Positions 25,255 through 37,884 of a DNA stretch of 64,000 bases are shown in pieces. Positions within the stretch are counted from its first letter, which is position 1. Every line of letters begins with the position of its first letter. Under the pieces are notes generated by a model. That model was not told where the DNA came from. It saw only the letters and a list, made by a program, of their open reading frames with translations, and did no database searches. Made by a program: the position numbers and the translations under genes. The DNA comes from Mangifera indica (taxonomy: Eukaryota > Streptophyta > Magnoliopsida > Sapindales > Anacardiaceae), in contig NC_058154.1 in NCBI RefSeq assembly GCF_011075055.1, positions 6,864,620-6,928,619 on the forward strand, written 5' to 3'.

Positions 25255-26260
25255 TATGGATGTAAATAAATGGTATGCTAGACTATGGCATATTGGCCAA
25301 GAAAGAATGAATGGACTGGCCCGTGAAGGTTTATTAGAACTTGTCATGAAATTAGATTTGTCTATTTGTGAGTATTGCCTAGTAGGAAAAAACTACTAGA
25401 AAACCTTTTGGCAAAGTTGTTAGAGCTGAAGTTCCTTTGCAACTTGTACACTCAGATATTTGTCCTATGAATATTAGAGCTAGAAAATGAACATTCTATT
25501 TCATTACTTCCATAAATGATTATTCACATTTTGGTTATGTTTATTTGATCTCCTATAAGTCAGAAGCAATAGATTGCTTTAGACATTATATGAATGAGGT
25601 TGAAAATCAGTTAGCAAAAGAATAAAAGCCTTAAGAACTGATCGAGGTCGTGAATATTTATTTACCAAATTTAAGGAATTATGTAGTGAAAAAGGAATTA
25701 TGAGGCAATTAACGATTCCCATAACTCCACAACAAAATGGTATAGCGGAGAGACAGAACCAAACACTGTTGGAAATGACTAGGTCTATAATGGCACAAGT
25801 GAATCTTCCAAACTCGTATTAGAGAGATGTTTTATTAACTATGACTTATATACTTAATTATGTGACCACTAAGTCAGTAACTTCCACTCCTTATAAGTTA
25901 TGGATAGGTAGGAAACCTGAATTAAATATGATGTGCTCTCAGGGGTCTACTGCATATATCCATGACATATTCCATAAATTTAGAAATTTGGGTCTAAGAG
26001 GCAAGAAATGTATTTTTATAAGATACTCCAAACACTCCAAAGGGTACGTGTTCATAGGAGATGATTCTGATGGAAGAATGATTGAAATAGAATCCCGAGA
26101 TGCAATATTCATAGAAGATGAATTCCCTAAAAAGGGTGATATTGATAAAAGTCTTCATCTGTATAAAATAGAAAAGGAATATGAAGAAAGTTCATCTCTC
26201 ATTAAGGAAAAGTGGAGAGACGGTGTCACAAGAAATGATATCTCTACCTGTTACAAATAG
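25255..26260 (+). pseudogene. GAG-pre-integrase and integrase of element C
   Basis: 'KWYARLWHIGQERMNGLAREGLL' at 25268-25336 is the GAG-pre-integrase domain, followed by 'CEYCLVGK' (zinc-binding pattern). The DDE core follows in broken frames: 'HSDI' at about 25450, 'DYSHFGYVYLISYKSEA' near 25520, and the conserved 'QQNG-AERQNQTLLEM' helix at 25731-25775. The C-terminal part is in the frame 25841-26260 ('PYKLWIGRKPELN', 'CIFIRYSKHSKGYVF'). At least four stops or frameshifts occur. Confidence 0.82.
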
Positions 26261-26399
26261 TGAGAGCAATAAGGTTATGTTCTAACCTATTTCGAATAGT
26301 AGGAGCGAAGATCTTCAATTACATAGGAGCGAACGTTCTCGAATCCCTAAGAGATGTTTTGAAATTGAAAATGAAGTTTTCATAACTACTCCTTCTAAA

Positions 26400-27933
26400 A
26401 ACGATGAGCCTAAAAATATCAAAGAAGCTTTATTATCCCTCAATAAAGAAAAGTCGAAAGAAACATTAGAGGAAGAAATGAAATCCATGGAACTTAACCG
26501 AGTTTGGAGTCTAGTGGACTTACCGACGGGTCAAAAACCCATTGGGAATAAATGGATTCTCAAAATTAAATGAAAGTTGGATGGCTCAATAGATAGATAC
26601 AAAACTCGCCTAGTGGCAAAAGACTATACTCAACAAGAAGGTATAGATTATGAAGAAACTTTTTCGCCTGTTATGAGGTTTACTTTAATCCGTGTCATTC
26701 TAGCTATAGTAACACACTTAGATCTAGAATTGCATTAGATAAATGTCAAAACAACTTTTCTTAATGGGGAGCTTGACGAAGAAATCTATGCAAGCTCCAA
26801 AAATCAATATATGGCCTAAAACAGTTATTAAGACAATGGTACTTAAAATTTCATAAGGCAATATTGTCTTATAATTTTAAGATGATAGAACAAGATCACT
26901 GTGTCTATGTGAAATGGTCTGATGACAAATTTGCAATTCTATCTTTTTATATGGATGATATTTTGATAGTTGGGAATGATTTGGAATATGTAATGATCAT
27001 TAAAAATTGGTTATCCGCAAATATTGGCATGACGGATATGGGTGAAGTAGATCATATTTTAGGTATAAAAATCAAAAGGGATCGTTCAAAGAGACTTTTG
27101 GCTCTATCACAAGAGCGTTATATCCAAAGGATTCTAGAACGATTCAACATGGCAAACTGCAAGCCCGTAGATAATCCTGTGTTAAAAGGTGATTTATTGA
27201 GCCAAGATTTGTGTTCAAAGACTCAAAACAAAAGAAATGAAATGTCTCTAGTACCTTATTCAAATGCGGTTAGAAGTCTCATGTACGCGATGATGTGTAC
27301 TCACCTCAATATATGTTTTGCTATTAGATTGGTTAGTCAATATCAATCGAATCTAGGAAAGGAACACTGGAAGGTTATCAAGAGGATATTGAGATATCTG
27401 AAAGGCATTGTGGATTATTGTTTATGTTACCAAGGAAAGGATTTGAGTATCGTTGGCTATTCGGATGCTGATTAAGGTGGTGATTTGGATCGACGCAAAT
27501 AAACTTCAAGTTATGCTTTCTTACTCTAAATTGGCGTCATATCTTGAAGCAGTAAGAAACAAACGTGCAACAAACGTGCATAACCTTATCCATAATGGAA
27601 GCAAAATTTGTAGCATGTTCTGCTACTGTGCAAGTAGTTATTTGGTTGAAAAGATTTTTTGAGAATTTAGGTGTACTGGATGCAACAGTTGGTCCTATAG
27701 TTATGTATTGTGATAATCAAACTACAATAGCTTTCACAAAGGATCCCAAATTCCACAATAGAACCAAACATATCGACATCACATATAACTTTATTAGAGA
27801 TATCATTTCAAAGAAGGAAGAGATGGTACAATATATTTCTATGTGTTATATGATCGGTGATCCTCTAACTAAACCGATCTCAAGAGATATATATCTTACA
27901 CATGTTAAGTCTCTTGGCTTGCATAGAATATGA
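26400..27933 (+). pseudogene. Reverse transcriptase and RNase H of element C
   Basis: The RT begins near 26440 with 'MKSMELNRVWSLVDLP', then 'KPIGNKWI' and '[22 protein letters not shown]'. The catalytic 'FYMDDILIVGND' at 26946-26981 is intact. 'LSQERYIQRILERFNM' and 'LRYLKGIVDYCL' follow, then the RNase H 'GYSDAD' at 27458-27475. The next frame (27565-27933) holds 'YCDNQTTIAFTKDP', 'RTKHIDI' and the terminal 'DPLTKPI'. Stops occur at 26571 and 26737, among other places, and a frameshift after the SDAD motif separates the RNase H halves. It would copy RNA into DNA in the particle but is no longer a single frame. Confidence 0.88.
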
Positions 27934-28830
27934 TAGATGACTTGTTGAGTATATATTGTACTTGTAACACAACATTAGAACATCAAAGAATTTGAATTTA
28001 TTTTATATGTTTGAATTCGTGGTGTTTATGGATATACACATTGTTTTTCAAAACTCAACAAGATCATAATGTCACACAAGTTTGATTGTCTTTCTCATAC
28101 TAGCAATTGCTTTTGACGCTGAGGAGAGCGTGTAAAGATAAGACATGTTTCTTGAGATTGATACATCTAAAATAGCATACTTAGAAAATGAGAATTGCTC
28201 AAGAAATGAGTTATTTGATATGTCCCCTTGATGATTAATCAAGATAAGGTTATGACTTGATAAATTTGAAAATGACCGATTTGGATTCCCTATATCGAAA
28301 TAACTTGTGAATGCTAGATGTGAGTTCTTAATTGATAAAGATACCTGCAAGATTGGAGAGATGATTAAGAACTCAAGTTAGGCATTGAGTGCAGCGACTA
28401 AACTAAGATATGTACAATATTAGTGATGACATTTTGAAAAGATACACATTGTAGCACATAATTCATACCATGTGTGCATAAATAAAATGACCATTTAAAG
28501 TAGTGGAAGGATAAATCCCTGCTCCTTCACTGTGTGAGACTTTATGAGGATTACCTCATGATGGTACCCTTTGACTCTTTGCTGTCATTTGATGTTTATT
28601 CTCAGTGTTGCTATCTTAGCTTGGAACCTACGGCCATGAATGATTTGGTCTATGGAACATGACTAGAAAAGCAACTAAATTTAAATTTAGAATTTCAAGT
28701 AAAAGAGAAAGACTTATATATTACATGTGCCTATTGGTCGGTTGGTCATGTCACTCATATAGGATATTGGACTTTATCATGGATACATAGGAATATAACA
28801 TAATAATAAAATGACTTATAGGACAACTGT
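27934..28830 (+). other. 3' noncoding region of element C
   Basis: It parallels F at 12540-13440, including 'atgtcacacaag', 'caattgcttttgacgctgagga', 'gtgagactttatgaggattacct' and 'ggacttt/gatcatggatacatagga'. It ends abruptly before the PPT and 3' LTR. No gene is visible. Confidence 0.7.
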
Positions 28831-29713
28831 CACAGTAAGACTAAACATGCATACACTAAACATGATATCTCAAGATTCGTTTTAAGGTATTTAGATGTGA
28901 TTCCTTAGGATTCGCTTGAAAATGTGCGTACATCTATACACTAAACATGATATTTGGCCTAGATGTAGTTAAATACAATAATACTCCTATCATGATTTTA
29001 TATGAGTGAGGTGTTCATGAGACTGAGTTACTCTTTGGCTTCTTACATGTTGAACCTTTTAAGGAGGTCTTTGACATAGTTAGCTTGGTTGAGCATAATT
29101 CCTTCCCTTGTTTGTTTGATTTGTAGTCCAAGGAAGTGGTTAAGCTCCCCTATTAAGGTAATTTCGAAATCACCTTACATTATCTTAGAAAATTCTCTAC
29201 AAAAAGACTGATTAATAGCACTAAAGAAAATGTCATCAATAAAAATTTGAACAATTAAGATGCCTAGCATTTGTCATTTTACGAATAAGGTGGTATGCAC
29301 ATTTCCTTTCAAAAAACCATTTTTAATTAAGAAAAGACTTAATCTTTCATACCAAGCTTTAAGAGCTTATTTTAAACCATATAAAGCTTTTTTTAGTTTA
29401 AAAACACGATTTGAAAATTCATGATTTTTAAAGCCGATAAGTTATTCAACATATACCTCATTTTGAATGAAACCATTTAAAAATGCACTTTTAATATCCA
29501 TTTAAAAAGTTTGAAATAAAAAAAGCATGCATATACAAACAACATCCTAATTGCTTCTAATCTAACTATGGGTGTATAGGTTTCATCAAAATTGATACCT
29601 TTCTTTTGATAATATCCTTGGCCAACTAGTCTTACCTTATTTTGAATAACAACTCCAAACTCATCCACTTTGTTTCGGTATACCCATTTTATATCGATGA
29701 TAGGATAATTCAT
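28831..29713 (-). pseudogene. Reverse transcriptase of element B
   Basis: Minus strand, from 29713 downward: 'IDIKWVYRNKVDEFGVV', 'NKVRLVGQGYYQKKGINFDETYTPIVRLEAIRML' and 'KALYGLK'. The catalytic segment reads 'IFIDDIFF' near 29240, followed by 'GELNHFLGLQIKQTREGIMLNQANYVKDLLKRFNM' at about 29050-29160. A stop follows the N-terminal 78 codons and more occur later. The sequence is lost beyond 28831, where element C was inserted. The motifs place B among copia elements with the long SIRE-like gag. Confidence 0.82.
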
Positions 29714-30007
29714 TAGCCTTAGAACTAGTTTCCATACTCGGTTCCTCTCGAATTGGTTTAACTATTTTTTCATGACCAACACCTAACTCATATCTTGCAA
29801 TGCCTCATCTACTCTCTTTGGCTTCATTTGTGACAAGAATGCCTCAAATTCACATGTGTTTTGTAAAGAAGCCCTTGTCCTAACACCTTGAGATAGGTTT
29901 CCAATGATTTTCCCTTTCTTAACCTCATCTTTCTCCATTGGAAACATGGATTCCTTTTGAACTACTTGAGGTTGTATGAGGTTGTCTTCATATAGCATTA
30001 CCTTAAG

Positions 30008-31042
30008 TTAGTTTTCTTTTTCTTCTAATTTAAGAGCTTTTTTGATTTGCAAATCTTCTATAAGCTTCACCACCTTATTTTCATTGTTCCTATTAGCACA
30101 CTTGGAAAAAGATTGATAAAAAAAAACATGTATAGATTCTTCTACAACAAGTGTCCTTTTGTTGAAGATTCTATATGCTTTGGTGGTTGATGAATAGCCT
30201 AGAAAAATTATTTCATCTGATTTGGCATCAAATTTTCCTAGGTTATCCTTTCTATTGTTTAAGACAAAACACTTGGAACCAAAAGGATGAAAATCTGCAA
30301 TATTAGGTTTTTTTTTTCTTTTTAACAACTTATAAAGAGTTTTGTTAAAGATTGGCCTAATCATGGCCCTATTGATGATGTAACATGCGGTATTGATAGC
30401 TTCACCCCAAAAAGATTTTGTCAAATCATGCTCAAACAATATAGTCCTAGTCATTTCTAATTATGTTTTAGTTCTCCTCTCAACAACTCTATTTTGTTAA
30501 GAAGTCTTAGATGTCAAAAAGTTATACTTAATGCCATGCTCATCACAATATGCTTTAAAATCTGAATTTTCAAATTATTTTCCATGATTACTTCTAATAT
30601 AAGTAATTGCATAACTTAGTTTTGTAATTTTTTAATGAATAGAGCAAATGTTTTGAAAGCAGCACTTTTTTGTGTAAGAAGTAAAACCCATGTAAATCCT
30701 GAAAAGTCATTAACAATCACAAAGCAATAATGTTTTTCAGCTAGACATATAGTCCTATATGGTCCATACAAGTTCATATGTAATAGTTGTAAAGGTTTAG
30801 AACATGAAATGCAATTTTTGCTTTAAAACAAGTTCTTGTTTGCTTTCCCAAAGCACATGCATTACAAATTTGGTCCTTTTGAAAACTAATTTTTGTAAAC
30901 CTTTGACCAAATTTCTTTTTGAAAGTTTTTCTATCACATCAATGCTTGTATAACCTAATCTTCTATGTCATAACTACATGTCTTTTTCCTTAGTTGACAT
31001 GAGGCATAAATCTCTTCATGAAATGTCATGCAAATATATAAT
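30008..31042 (-). pseudogene. Integrase of element B
   Basis: The frame 30454-30008 (148 codons) reads 'FWGEAINTACYIINRAMIRP', 'LYKLLKRKKKPNIADFHPFGSKCFVLNN' and 'DEIIFLGYSSTTKAYRIFNKRT', the C-terminal half of a copia integrase. The catalytic core upstream (30460-31040) is broken by stops but keeps 'EHGIKYNF' and 'TPQQN...ERK'-like remnants near 30480-30560. The HHCC zinc part would lie near 30850-31000. Confidence 0.8.
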
Positions 31043-31354
31043 CTATATATTTGAATTCTTATGACCTATGAATGCAATGATATCAGTGCAAGTGTCAACA
31101 ATTTCACAACACAAGGAATGAAAACAAACTTTAAAACCATTGTCACATAATTGACTTATGCTAAATAAATTATGTTTAAGACCATTAACAAGCAAAACAT
31201 TATTAATTGAGAGAGAAGAGTTATCTATGGTTCTGATATCAATTACCTTCCCTTTAGAGTTGTCACCAAAGTTGACATTTCCACCATTTTTAGCTTTCAA
31301 GGATGTGAAGAGGCTTTTGTTTCTGATCATATGCTTTGAACATCCACTATCCAA
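31043..31354 (-). pseudogene. Protease of element B
   Basis: A 103-codon frame starts with 'MDSGCSKHM', the SIRE-type aspartic protease motif with catalytic Asp in DSGC. 'NVNFGDNSKGKVIDIRTI' and 'INNVLLVNGLKHNLFSISQLCD' follow, both hallmarks of the copia protease/pre-integrase border. This piece keeps its catalytic residue. The surrounding polyprotein is broken. Confidence 0.82.
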
Positions 31355-31603
31355 GTACCATTTGTTTGACTTTTTACTGTTATCTTCAAGGCATACCTAT
31401 ACAAAAATAAAATTTAAGCTTTCTTTTGTACCTAAATGGTTTTGGGTCTAATTAGGTTAGCCTTGAAAGACCTTTTAAGAACCCAATAATGCATGAGGTT
31501 TCTTTAAAGGCTTACACGTGTTTCAAAAAAGTTACTTCTATTATAACCTAATCCTTCTTTATTAAGACTACTTCTTTAATATACAAGTATCTCATCTAAC
31601 CTC

Positions 31604-32413
31604 TTAGTGCCAACTTTGAATTTTCAAATAATTATTTGAATTATCAAGTTTTTTCTTTAATTCAATGTTTTCATTTTTCATGTTATCCAATGTTTTACTA
31701 AAGGATTCTTTCTCATGCAAAGTTAGTTCTAGTTCTTTTTTAGTCTTATCATGTTTTTTTTTGTTATTTTCTAGCTCATTTTTCATGTATGTAAAGTTTT
31801 TCTTTAAAGATTTGTTTCTTGAACTAATGCATTTATATTCCACTAGCAATGATTCAAATGCTTCATGTAATTCATCAAATGAATAAGAATTAGAATCATT
31901 TACCTCTTCCTCTGAGTCGCTTTTGGCCATAAAGCAAAGATTAACTTTTTCTTCCTCTTGCTCGATTTCATTATTAAGTCATCGCTCCCACTCCAAGTGG
32001 TGACAAGTACTTTTTTTTTAATTTCTTCTCCATTTTCTCTTTTCTTTTCTTTTCTTCTTAAGGAAAGGACATTTTTGTCTAATGTATCTCGGTTTCTTGC
32101 ATTCATGGCATATAATCTTCTTTTCCTTTATCTTTTTTCCTTTTGATCAATTAAAGCTTTTTCCTTTATTCTTTTTAGACTTGGAAAGGAATTTGCTAAA
32201 TTTGTGAGCTAGAAGGTTCACATCCTTATCATTTATTGAAGATTTTTCATCTTCCTCACTTTTCTCAATTGCCTTTAAAGCAATGTCCCTTTTTGGTTTA
32301 ACTTCCTCTTCCTTTGGTCTTCTCTTCATTTCATAAGTTAGGAAACTTCCTATAAGCTCATCTATTTGTATTTTAGTAACGTCTTTGGATTCCTTAATTG
32401 TCGTTACCTTCAT
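31604..32413 (-). pseudogene. gag C-terminal part of element B with coiled coil
   Basis: Three overlapping frames form one gag. 32413-32147 has 'IDELIGSFLTYEMKRR' and 'DKDVNLLAHKFSKFLSKSKKN'. 32106-31900 has the zinc-knuckle region, now degenerate. 31930-31604 is a Lys/Glu/Asn-rich coiled coil ('SLKKNFTYMKNELENNKKKHDK...'). This layout of zinc knuckle followed by long coiled coil before protease is typical of SIRE-type copia gag. Frameshifts separate the pieces. Confidence 0.75.
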
Positions 32414-33028
32414 AATCCATTATTTTGGTAGTGACATTGACATTTTTTTTATTAGTTTTACGATTTTGAATCTTTTTCCAAGGCCTTCAAGTTATTTACT
32501 AAGTTTGAAAAACTTTTGTACATGTCTATTATGCTTCCCCTCATATTCATTTCAAACAACTCGTACTTACAAAAGAGAAGCTCAATTTTCAACACTTTGA
32601 CTTGGCTCATACCTTCATGTGTTGTTTAAAAAATGGTCCAAACTTTTTTTACTGTTTCACAGAGACTATTAAATTCAGTTGAGTCTAATACACAAAATAA
32701 TATGTTTATGACTTTAGCATTCAAACTCAACATTTCTCATCATCATTATTAAATTTCATTTCATTTTTAGGTTCATTTATTTGTGGGATTCATGGGTATA
32801 AAGTCATCATGTTCTATAATTTTTCACAACCTATAGTCTATTAATCTAATATGTATTCTCATTCTTATCTTCTATTGGGTGTAATTTACTCCACAAAACA
32901 AGGGTGGTGTAGTAATGCATTGTCCTTTACTAAAAATTGGTGTAGAGGTGTTTGTCATTATCGAAAGAACTTAAAACTCTAAAAATTGTTAGAAATTATA
33001 AACCTAGAGTCCAAGTTCTAATACCAAT

Positions 33029-34078
33029 TGAAAAATCCCTAATGGCAAATTAATCATAAAAGGGGGGAAGATAAGGTTATTAAAAAATTAAACACAAAAT
33101 TTAACAAACTTGATTTTCACCTAAAATTCAACAAACAAAAACAAATAAAAAATCAAAGCATAAAATAAAAGATAAGAGTTTAGAAAATGCTCAAGAATTT
33201 TAGAATGGTTTGCAGTTTTTCGTCCCAAGCCTCCTATGTCCACTTCTTCAAGCAACTAATTTGAAGTTTTCACTCAAATCTCTTTCAAATTACATTAATT
33301 GACTCAAGATTTTGCCCTTTTATAATAATGATACGAAATTTTGCCCTAGTGTAATTTTAAAGAAGATTTACAATAAGATTATGCCTCTAATAAACTAATT
33401 TTACTAATGTGTACAAATGTTTTTCTTGAAAAAATATGAGTTTTTGTTTCTAGGGAGAGATTGAGAGCTTAAAGATTAAGATAATAATTTTTGAATGCTT
33501 TAAGTATGTTCTCTAACCTTTTGACTTCAATTTAACTTGTTTATATAGCCTAAAGATTCGTTGGATTAATTTTACTAGTTGTTGACCTGTGAAAAGGTTG
33601 TTTTTACTTTGAAAAACAGAAGAGGATGGGCGTCCTCTTACACATCCTTGCTTTGGCAACTTTGGAATAATAATCCAATGGTTGAATTCTTGAAATATGC
33701 CATTATAGACATAGGTATCCTTTTTTTTGGGATGGGCATCTTACCTTGCTCTTTAAAATTCCAGAAAGAATCAATCATACGAGGATGGGCATGAGACGGA
33801 CATAGGGATGGGCATCCCAATATGTTGACTTTGTTGACCATCTTAGTTTTGCTTGATAATGCTTTAAAGAAGGAATAGACATTCCATGGTTATCACCTAG
33901 TAAGGGACTGGCGTCTCATTGGGGGATGGGTGTCCCAAACCTAAAAAACTACATACTTGCATTTCGCCCATCTTTTGGTCATTGGAACTTTATGCCATGG
34001 ACTTTGCTAACACAATAATTATTAAATACCAACATTAAACTTAGTTTTGACATAATCAAAACACCTAGGAATCCAACA
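33029..34078 (-). repeat. 5' LTR of element B
   Basis: On the minus strand it starts TGTTGGATTCC and ends TTTTTCA. A degenerate PBS (TGGTATTAGAAC, 33016-33027) follows. It is the partner of 15546-16703 and about 108 bp shorter. Confidence 0.82.
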
Positions 34079-35212
34079 AACGTATTCAAACCCTAAATTA
34101 AGATATGATATTTTAATTCACAAAACTTCATAATTTCAAATAAGTCATTAGAATTTGATAAGAATTGTTTGACTCATTAAGTTTGAAAAATAACATTTTA
34201 ACCCCAAAGTGTGAAAGATATAAAAACAAATTTTTGAGTGCGTTTTCACATGCAAACAAATTTTCAAATAAAAATAATGTTTCAGGATACAAAAAACCAT
34301 CTACCAAAACTTATGCTTTTCTTCAAATCTTTAAGAATTCTTCATTTTGAACCTTGTCTTTGGTTTCCATCTTGATACTCCTTCAAGTGCATTAGGTAAA
34401 ATCTTGCAATCTAAACTCACATTCAAGTAAACTTATTAGTCAATATGATTAAAGACATATTAATTTGTTATTATCAAAATAAGAGTTTAATAACTCCTTA
34501 AGTCAGCAATATCTCTCTTTCTGATGATAACAAACACATAAGCATTTCAAGGAATTTTATAAAGTATGTCGATAAATGTATTTCCTTGAAGTTAAAAAAA
34601 TGTTTAATTTTTAAGAAAATTTTGCAAGAGTTTTCCCTAAAAAATAAAGTTTCCTCCCTTTGAATATATGCACCATAAAGAAATAATAATGCAATAATAT
34701 CAATTTCATATATCCAACATCATTATCTCATAGTTTTCAAATTATTCTCATAACAACAATCAAAAAATCCATATCAATCAAATATTGCATCCATAATCAA
34801 ATATATTCATATAACATTTATTTCTCCCCTATATCATTATCAAAAAGAAATTAACAAAATATATAGCCAATAAGACAAAGGAAAATTAATATTCATGAAC
34901 ATATAGAAATGATCAACAAAATGACCAAATATAATCATAAAAGCATAGTCCATGAAAACAATGTCCAAATAAACATGACCATCAAAATGATAGCATTAAC
35001 AATCTAAACAAGATAAAGCATCAAAACATGTGTAAAGTCCATATGAATTAACAATTACATCTATAATCATAATCAAATATAGAATATAACATTTATAATT
35101 TCTCCCCTTTTGTCATTATTTAAAAAAAATAAGCAAAGTATATACCCAATAAGGCAAAGGAAGACTAAAATAAATGAACACATACATAAGAAATATAATT
35201 ATCAAGGCTAAA
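34079..35212 (-). repeat. Rest of A's 3' LTR and its 3' internal region
   Basis: 34079-34508 matches 44725-45137 of A's 5' LTR base by base over long stretches (for example 'gagatatgatattttaattcacaaaact'). 34509-34523 is a PPT-like tract (minus: CAGAAAGAGAGAT). 34524-35212 is noncoding 3' internal DNA of A, with 'ttctcccc...tcatta' motifs at 34842 and 35098. No gene is visible. Confidence 0.7.
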
Positions 35213-35427
35213 CCAATGATTAGCCTTGTGGTATACACCATATGAATCATATGTTCCAGAACGAAGCACAACTGTGATATCTCAAGTCAAAGGTACTATA
35301 CACTAGTATGATTTACGATGTATCATCGACTACATATTAATGCCCATGTGATCATTGTTCAGTGGTTACGTTCGATAAACAATATAATATAATAACCTTT
35401 GATCAATTCTCTAATCATCAAACGCAG

Positions 35428-35756
35428 AAAGCATTTTTACTATATAATTGTCTTAAAATAGTGATAATTTCATACGCACTCTGCATGTTCTTAAATCAAG
35501 TTTGAAGTTTAGAGTTCATTGATGTCAACATATAACTGCGAACTCATAAGTTAGCATCTACCCATTTAGCATAAACCTTTTGCTCTTCCTTAGGGGTATC
35601 AGGGTCTACTACTGCTTGTAAAGGTGCCTACAAGACATAAGCTGACTTTTTAAGATTGAGAACAATTGTCAGATTTCTCAACCATTCTTTAAAATTGGGA
35701 CTAATAAGCACATGCAAGTCCATTAATTTTAGGAGTATATTATTTGTCGTTGACAT
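35428..35756 (-). pseudogene. gag fragment of element D2
   Basis: The translation starts MSTTNNILLKLMDLHVLISPNF and follows D1 gag, with early stops. It ends at about residue 110, where it is fused to an LTR fragment. There is no intact frame. Confidence 0.7.
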
Positions 35757-37884
35757 TTTGAGATTCTATATCACAAGAGAAAATGCTATAAGAAATAACA
35801 AATTCATTAGTAATTATCAATAAACCTAATCTTAGTGGCTCTCACTATTTTATTCAAATTTTATACTTCCCAGCTGAAGATTTGGAAAGTTCATTGGATC
35901 ACTTTCTAGTGGGGAATCAAGTTCTTATCAAACTTGACAAACCACACATAATAGATCTAAGTTCGTCAAGCTCAATAAGTAGGAATCGATTTCCTTTTGC
36001 ATTCCAAATGCAAGCTATGATTCATGTGAGCCTTCAGCTTTGAGCACTGCACATAATAGATCTAAGAACTCTAAACTAGTCAAATTCAACCAATTGTGTT
36101 TTCCAAATATAATACCTCATCACTCCCACACATAATATAATCTAATGAATGACAAAAATAGTACTCTAGACACCAATCGACTAATTTTATGTCATATGGC
36201 ATAGTATCTATCACATAATAGAAATCTAGGATTTCTAGCTTTATGACATAACCCTAATCGACCCACAATGGAAGGCTCGAATTTGATATTGAAAATTTGG
36301 GAAAGATTTTATTATTATTAATTAGGTTTAGTTTATATCTTGAGTAGTCTAGTATATATCTTTGGTTACATATTTGTCACCCAAGACATGTTACTAAACC
36401 ATATTCTTACAATTTATGTCATTGAAAACTTTTCTAATATCCTAAATGGTATTTATAAGAATATTTCATGCCTAAAAGTTTTAGTTCTCTAAAACACAAA
36501 ACTATGTATTATATGCCATAAATAAATTACATGATAATTTAAAACATAAAACTTAGGCATGCTATTAAACACATATCAACTATATTATTCAATAATCAAA
36601 AGAAGTCATATTTTCATACAACTTAGCATATCACATATCTAAAATGTACATTAGGTTGATCTTGCATATAAGAGATCTAATATCTTATAACCTAATCCTA
36701 GACTAGCAAACTTGAGTTCTTATTTATGTATCTAAAACAACAAACATATCCAATATGTCAAGTCCATTTCAATCTAGCATACATAATGTTAAGCATTTAG
36801 ATGCATAATGTTTAGCATGTCATAATGTCTCATATATAGCATACACATGTCACACATTAATGATATCACATATACCTATAATAACATGACATTGTGGGCA
36901 CCATACTAATATTTGTAACACCATAGTCAAACATTCAAATTTAGAAATTAAATTTGTAATTTGGTAAACTTAACAAATAACTTACCATACTTTATGCTCT
37001 TTATTCAAGTTTGCTAAAACACAAACACATCCAATGTTTGGTGTCTACAAGATCAAACCATAACAAGTATACAAAGTAATTAAACCAAAATTTTATATTA
37101 TATTTTTCTTGAAACCAACCATGAAACTCTAACTTTTGATGTTTCCAAAACACATACCAAGTTCACCAAAATCTCACTAAATATGTTTCTATTCATACTT
37201 AAACATGAATAGATTTTAGACTGACAAGTTGTAAAATAAATACATAACACATGTCTAATGTGAGCCAAATTCACAAGTGTCATGCTTTTCACCAAATCAT
37301 GACATATATGAATCATTCATCACTCAAACATAATCTATCTCACCATGTAATAATTATTCAAGCATGAATATGGTTACTCATAATGTAATTTATCCAATCC
37401 AAGCTATCAAGAATTCAATTCTCAATCAAACCAAGTCAAACACTAGTTTAATGAATTAATAACAATTCAATCAACATTGAATGTTATTTCCATCAACCAA
37501 ACACATGGAAATCATGTCAACTTGTTCATGTCCTTCACCAAGTCACACAAACTAAGTTTCTTAACAATGCATTCCCATGTAAAGTCAAGATTAAAATTCA
37601 TGTGTATAAATCATGATTAAACCATTAATTTCAAAAACACCCAGATTTCTAAAATTAGGGTTTTTTTTTTTTTAATTATGTCAAAAGTTATCGAACACAA
37701 TTTCAACAATTTAAAGCTTCTTAAATGCTATTAATACATTCCTAATAACAAATGTACACTTGGTTTGAACCAATCACACATAACAAAACTTATATCTTAG
37801 GTTTTGATCACTAACACATCCAAACACCTAAAATTATGGCATGTTCTTGTCATTCAAGGATCAAACTCTTGCCCTGATACCATT

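Larger units (their letters stand above)
17190..28830 (+). mobile_element. Element C: Ty1/copia element inserted in B, 3' end lost
   Basis: The 5' LTR (17190-17554), PBS (17556-17567), leader, gag, protease, integrase, RT and RNase H are present in order. D1 interrupts the leader at about 17905-22439. After RNase H (stop near 27933), C tracks element F (12540-13430) until about 28800-28830. The last 200 bp and the 3' LTR are then missing, and B resumes. Internal homology to F is clear but the LTRs agree only at their ends, so C is a related but distinct family. Confidence 0.8.
15546..34078 (-). mobile_element. Element B: SIRE-like copia element inserted in A's 3' LTR
   Basis: The 3' LTR is 15546-16703 and the 5' LTR 33029-34078. 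Both begin (minus strand) with TGTTG and end with TTTTTCA. Flanking pentamers are 'aactt' (15541-15545) and 'aacgt' (34079-34083), a target duplication with one mismatch. On both sides the flanking sequence continues A's LTR ('ggaaaactt' then 'tattcaaac', contiguous at 44720-44740 in the intact copy). The PPT AAAGAGAGAGAT precedes the 3' LTR at 16704-16715. Positions 16716-17189 are the 3' internal part and 28831-33028 the gag-pol part. Element C separates the two. Confidence 0.78.

Noticed and set aside
31158..31451. 97-codon plus-strand frame.
   Set aside because: It is antisense to the protease of element B, and its composition mirrors that domain.
31665..32600. Plus-strand frames rich in Phe and Ser (31665-31886, 31958-32146, 32385-32600).
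   Set aside because: They are shadows of the Lys/Glu-rich gag coiled coil on the minus strand.
34165..34350. 61-codon plus-strand frame.
   Set aside because: It lies inside A's 3' LTR remnant and is not preserved in the matching part of A's 5' LTR.
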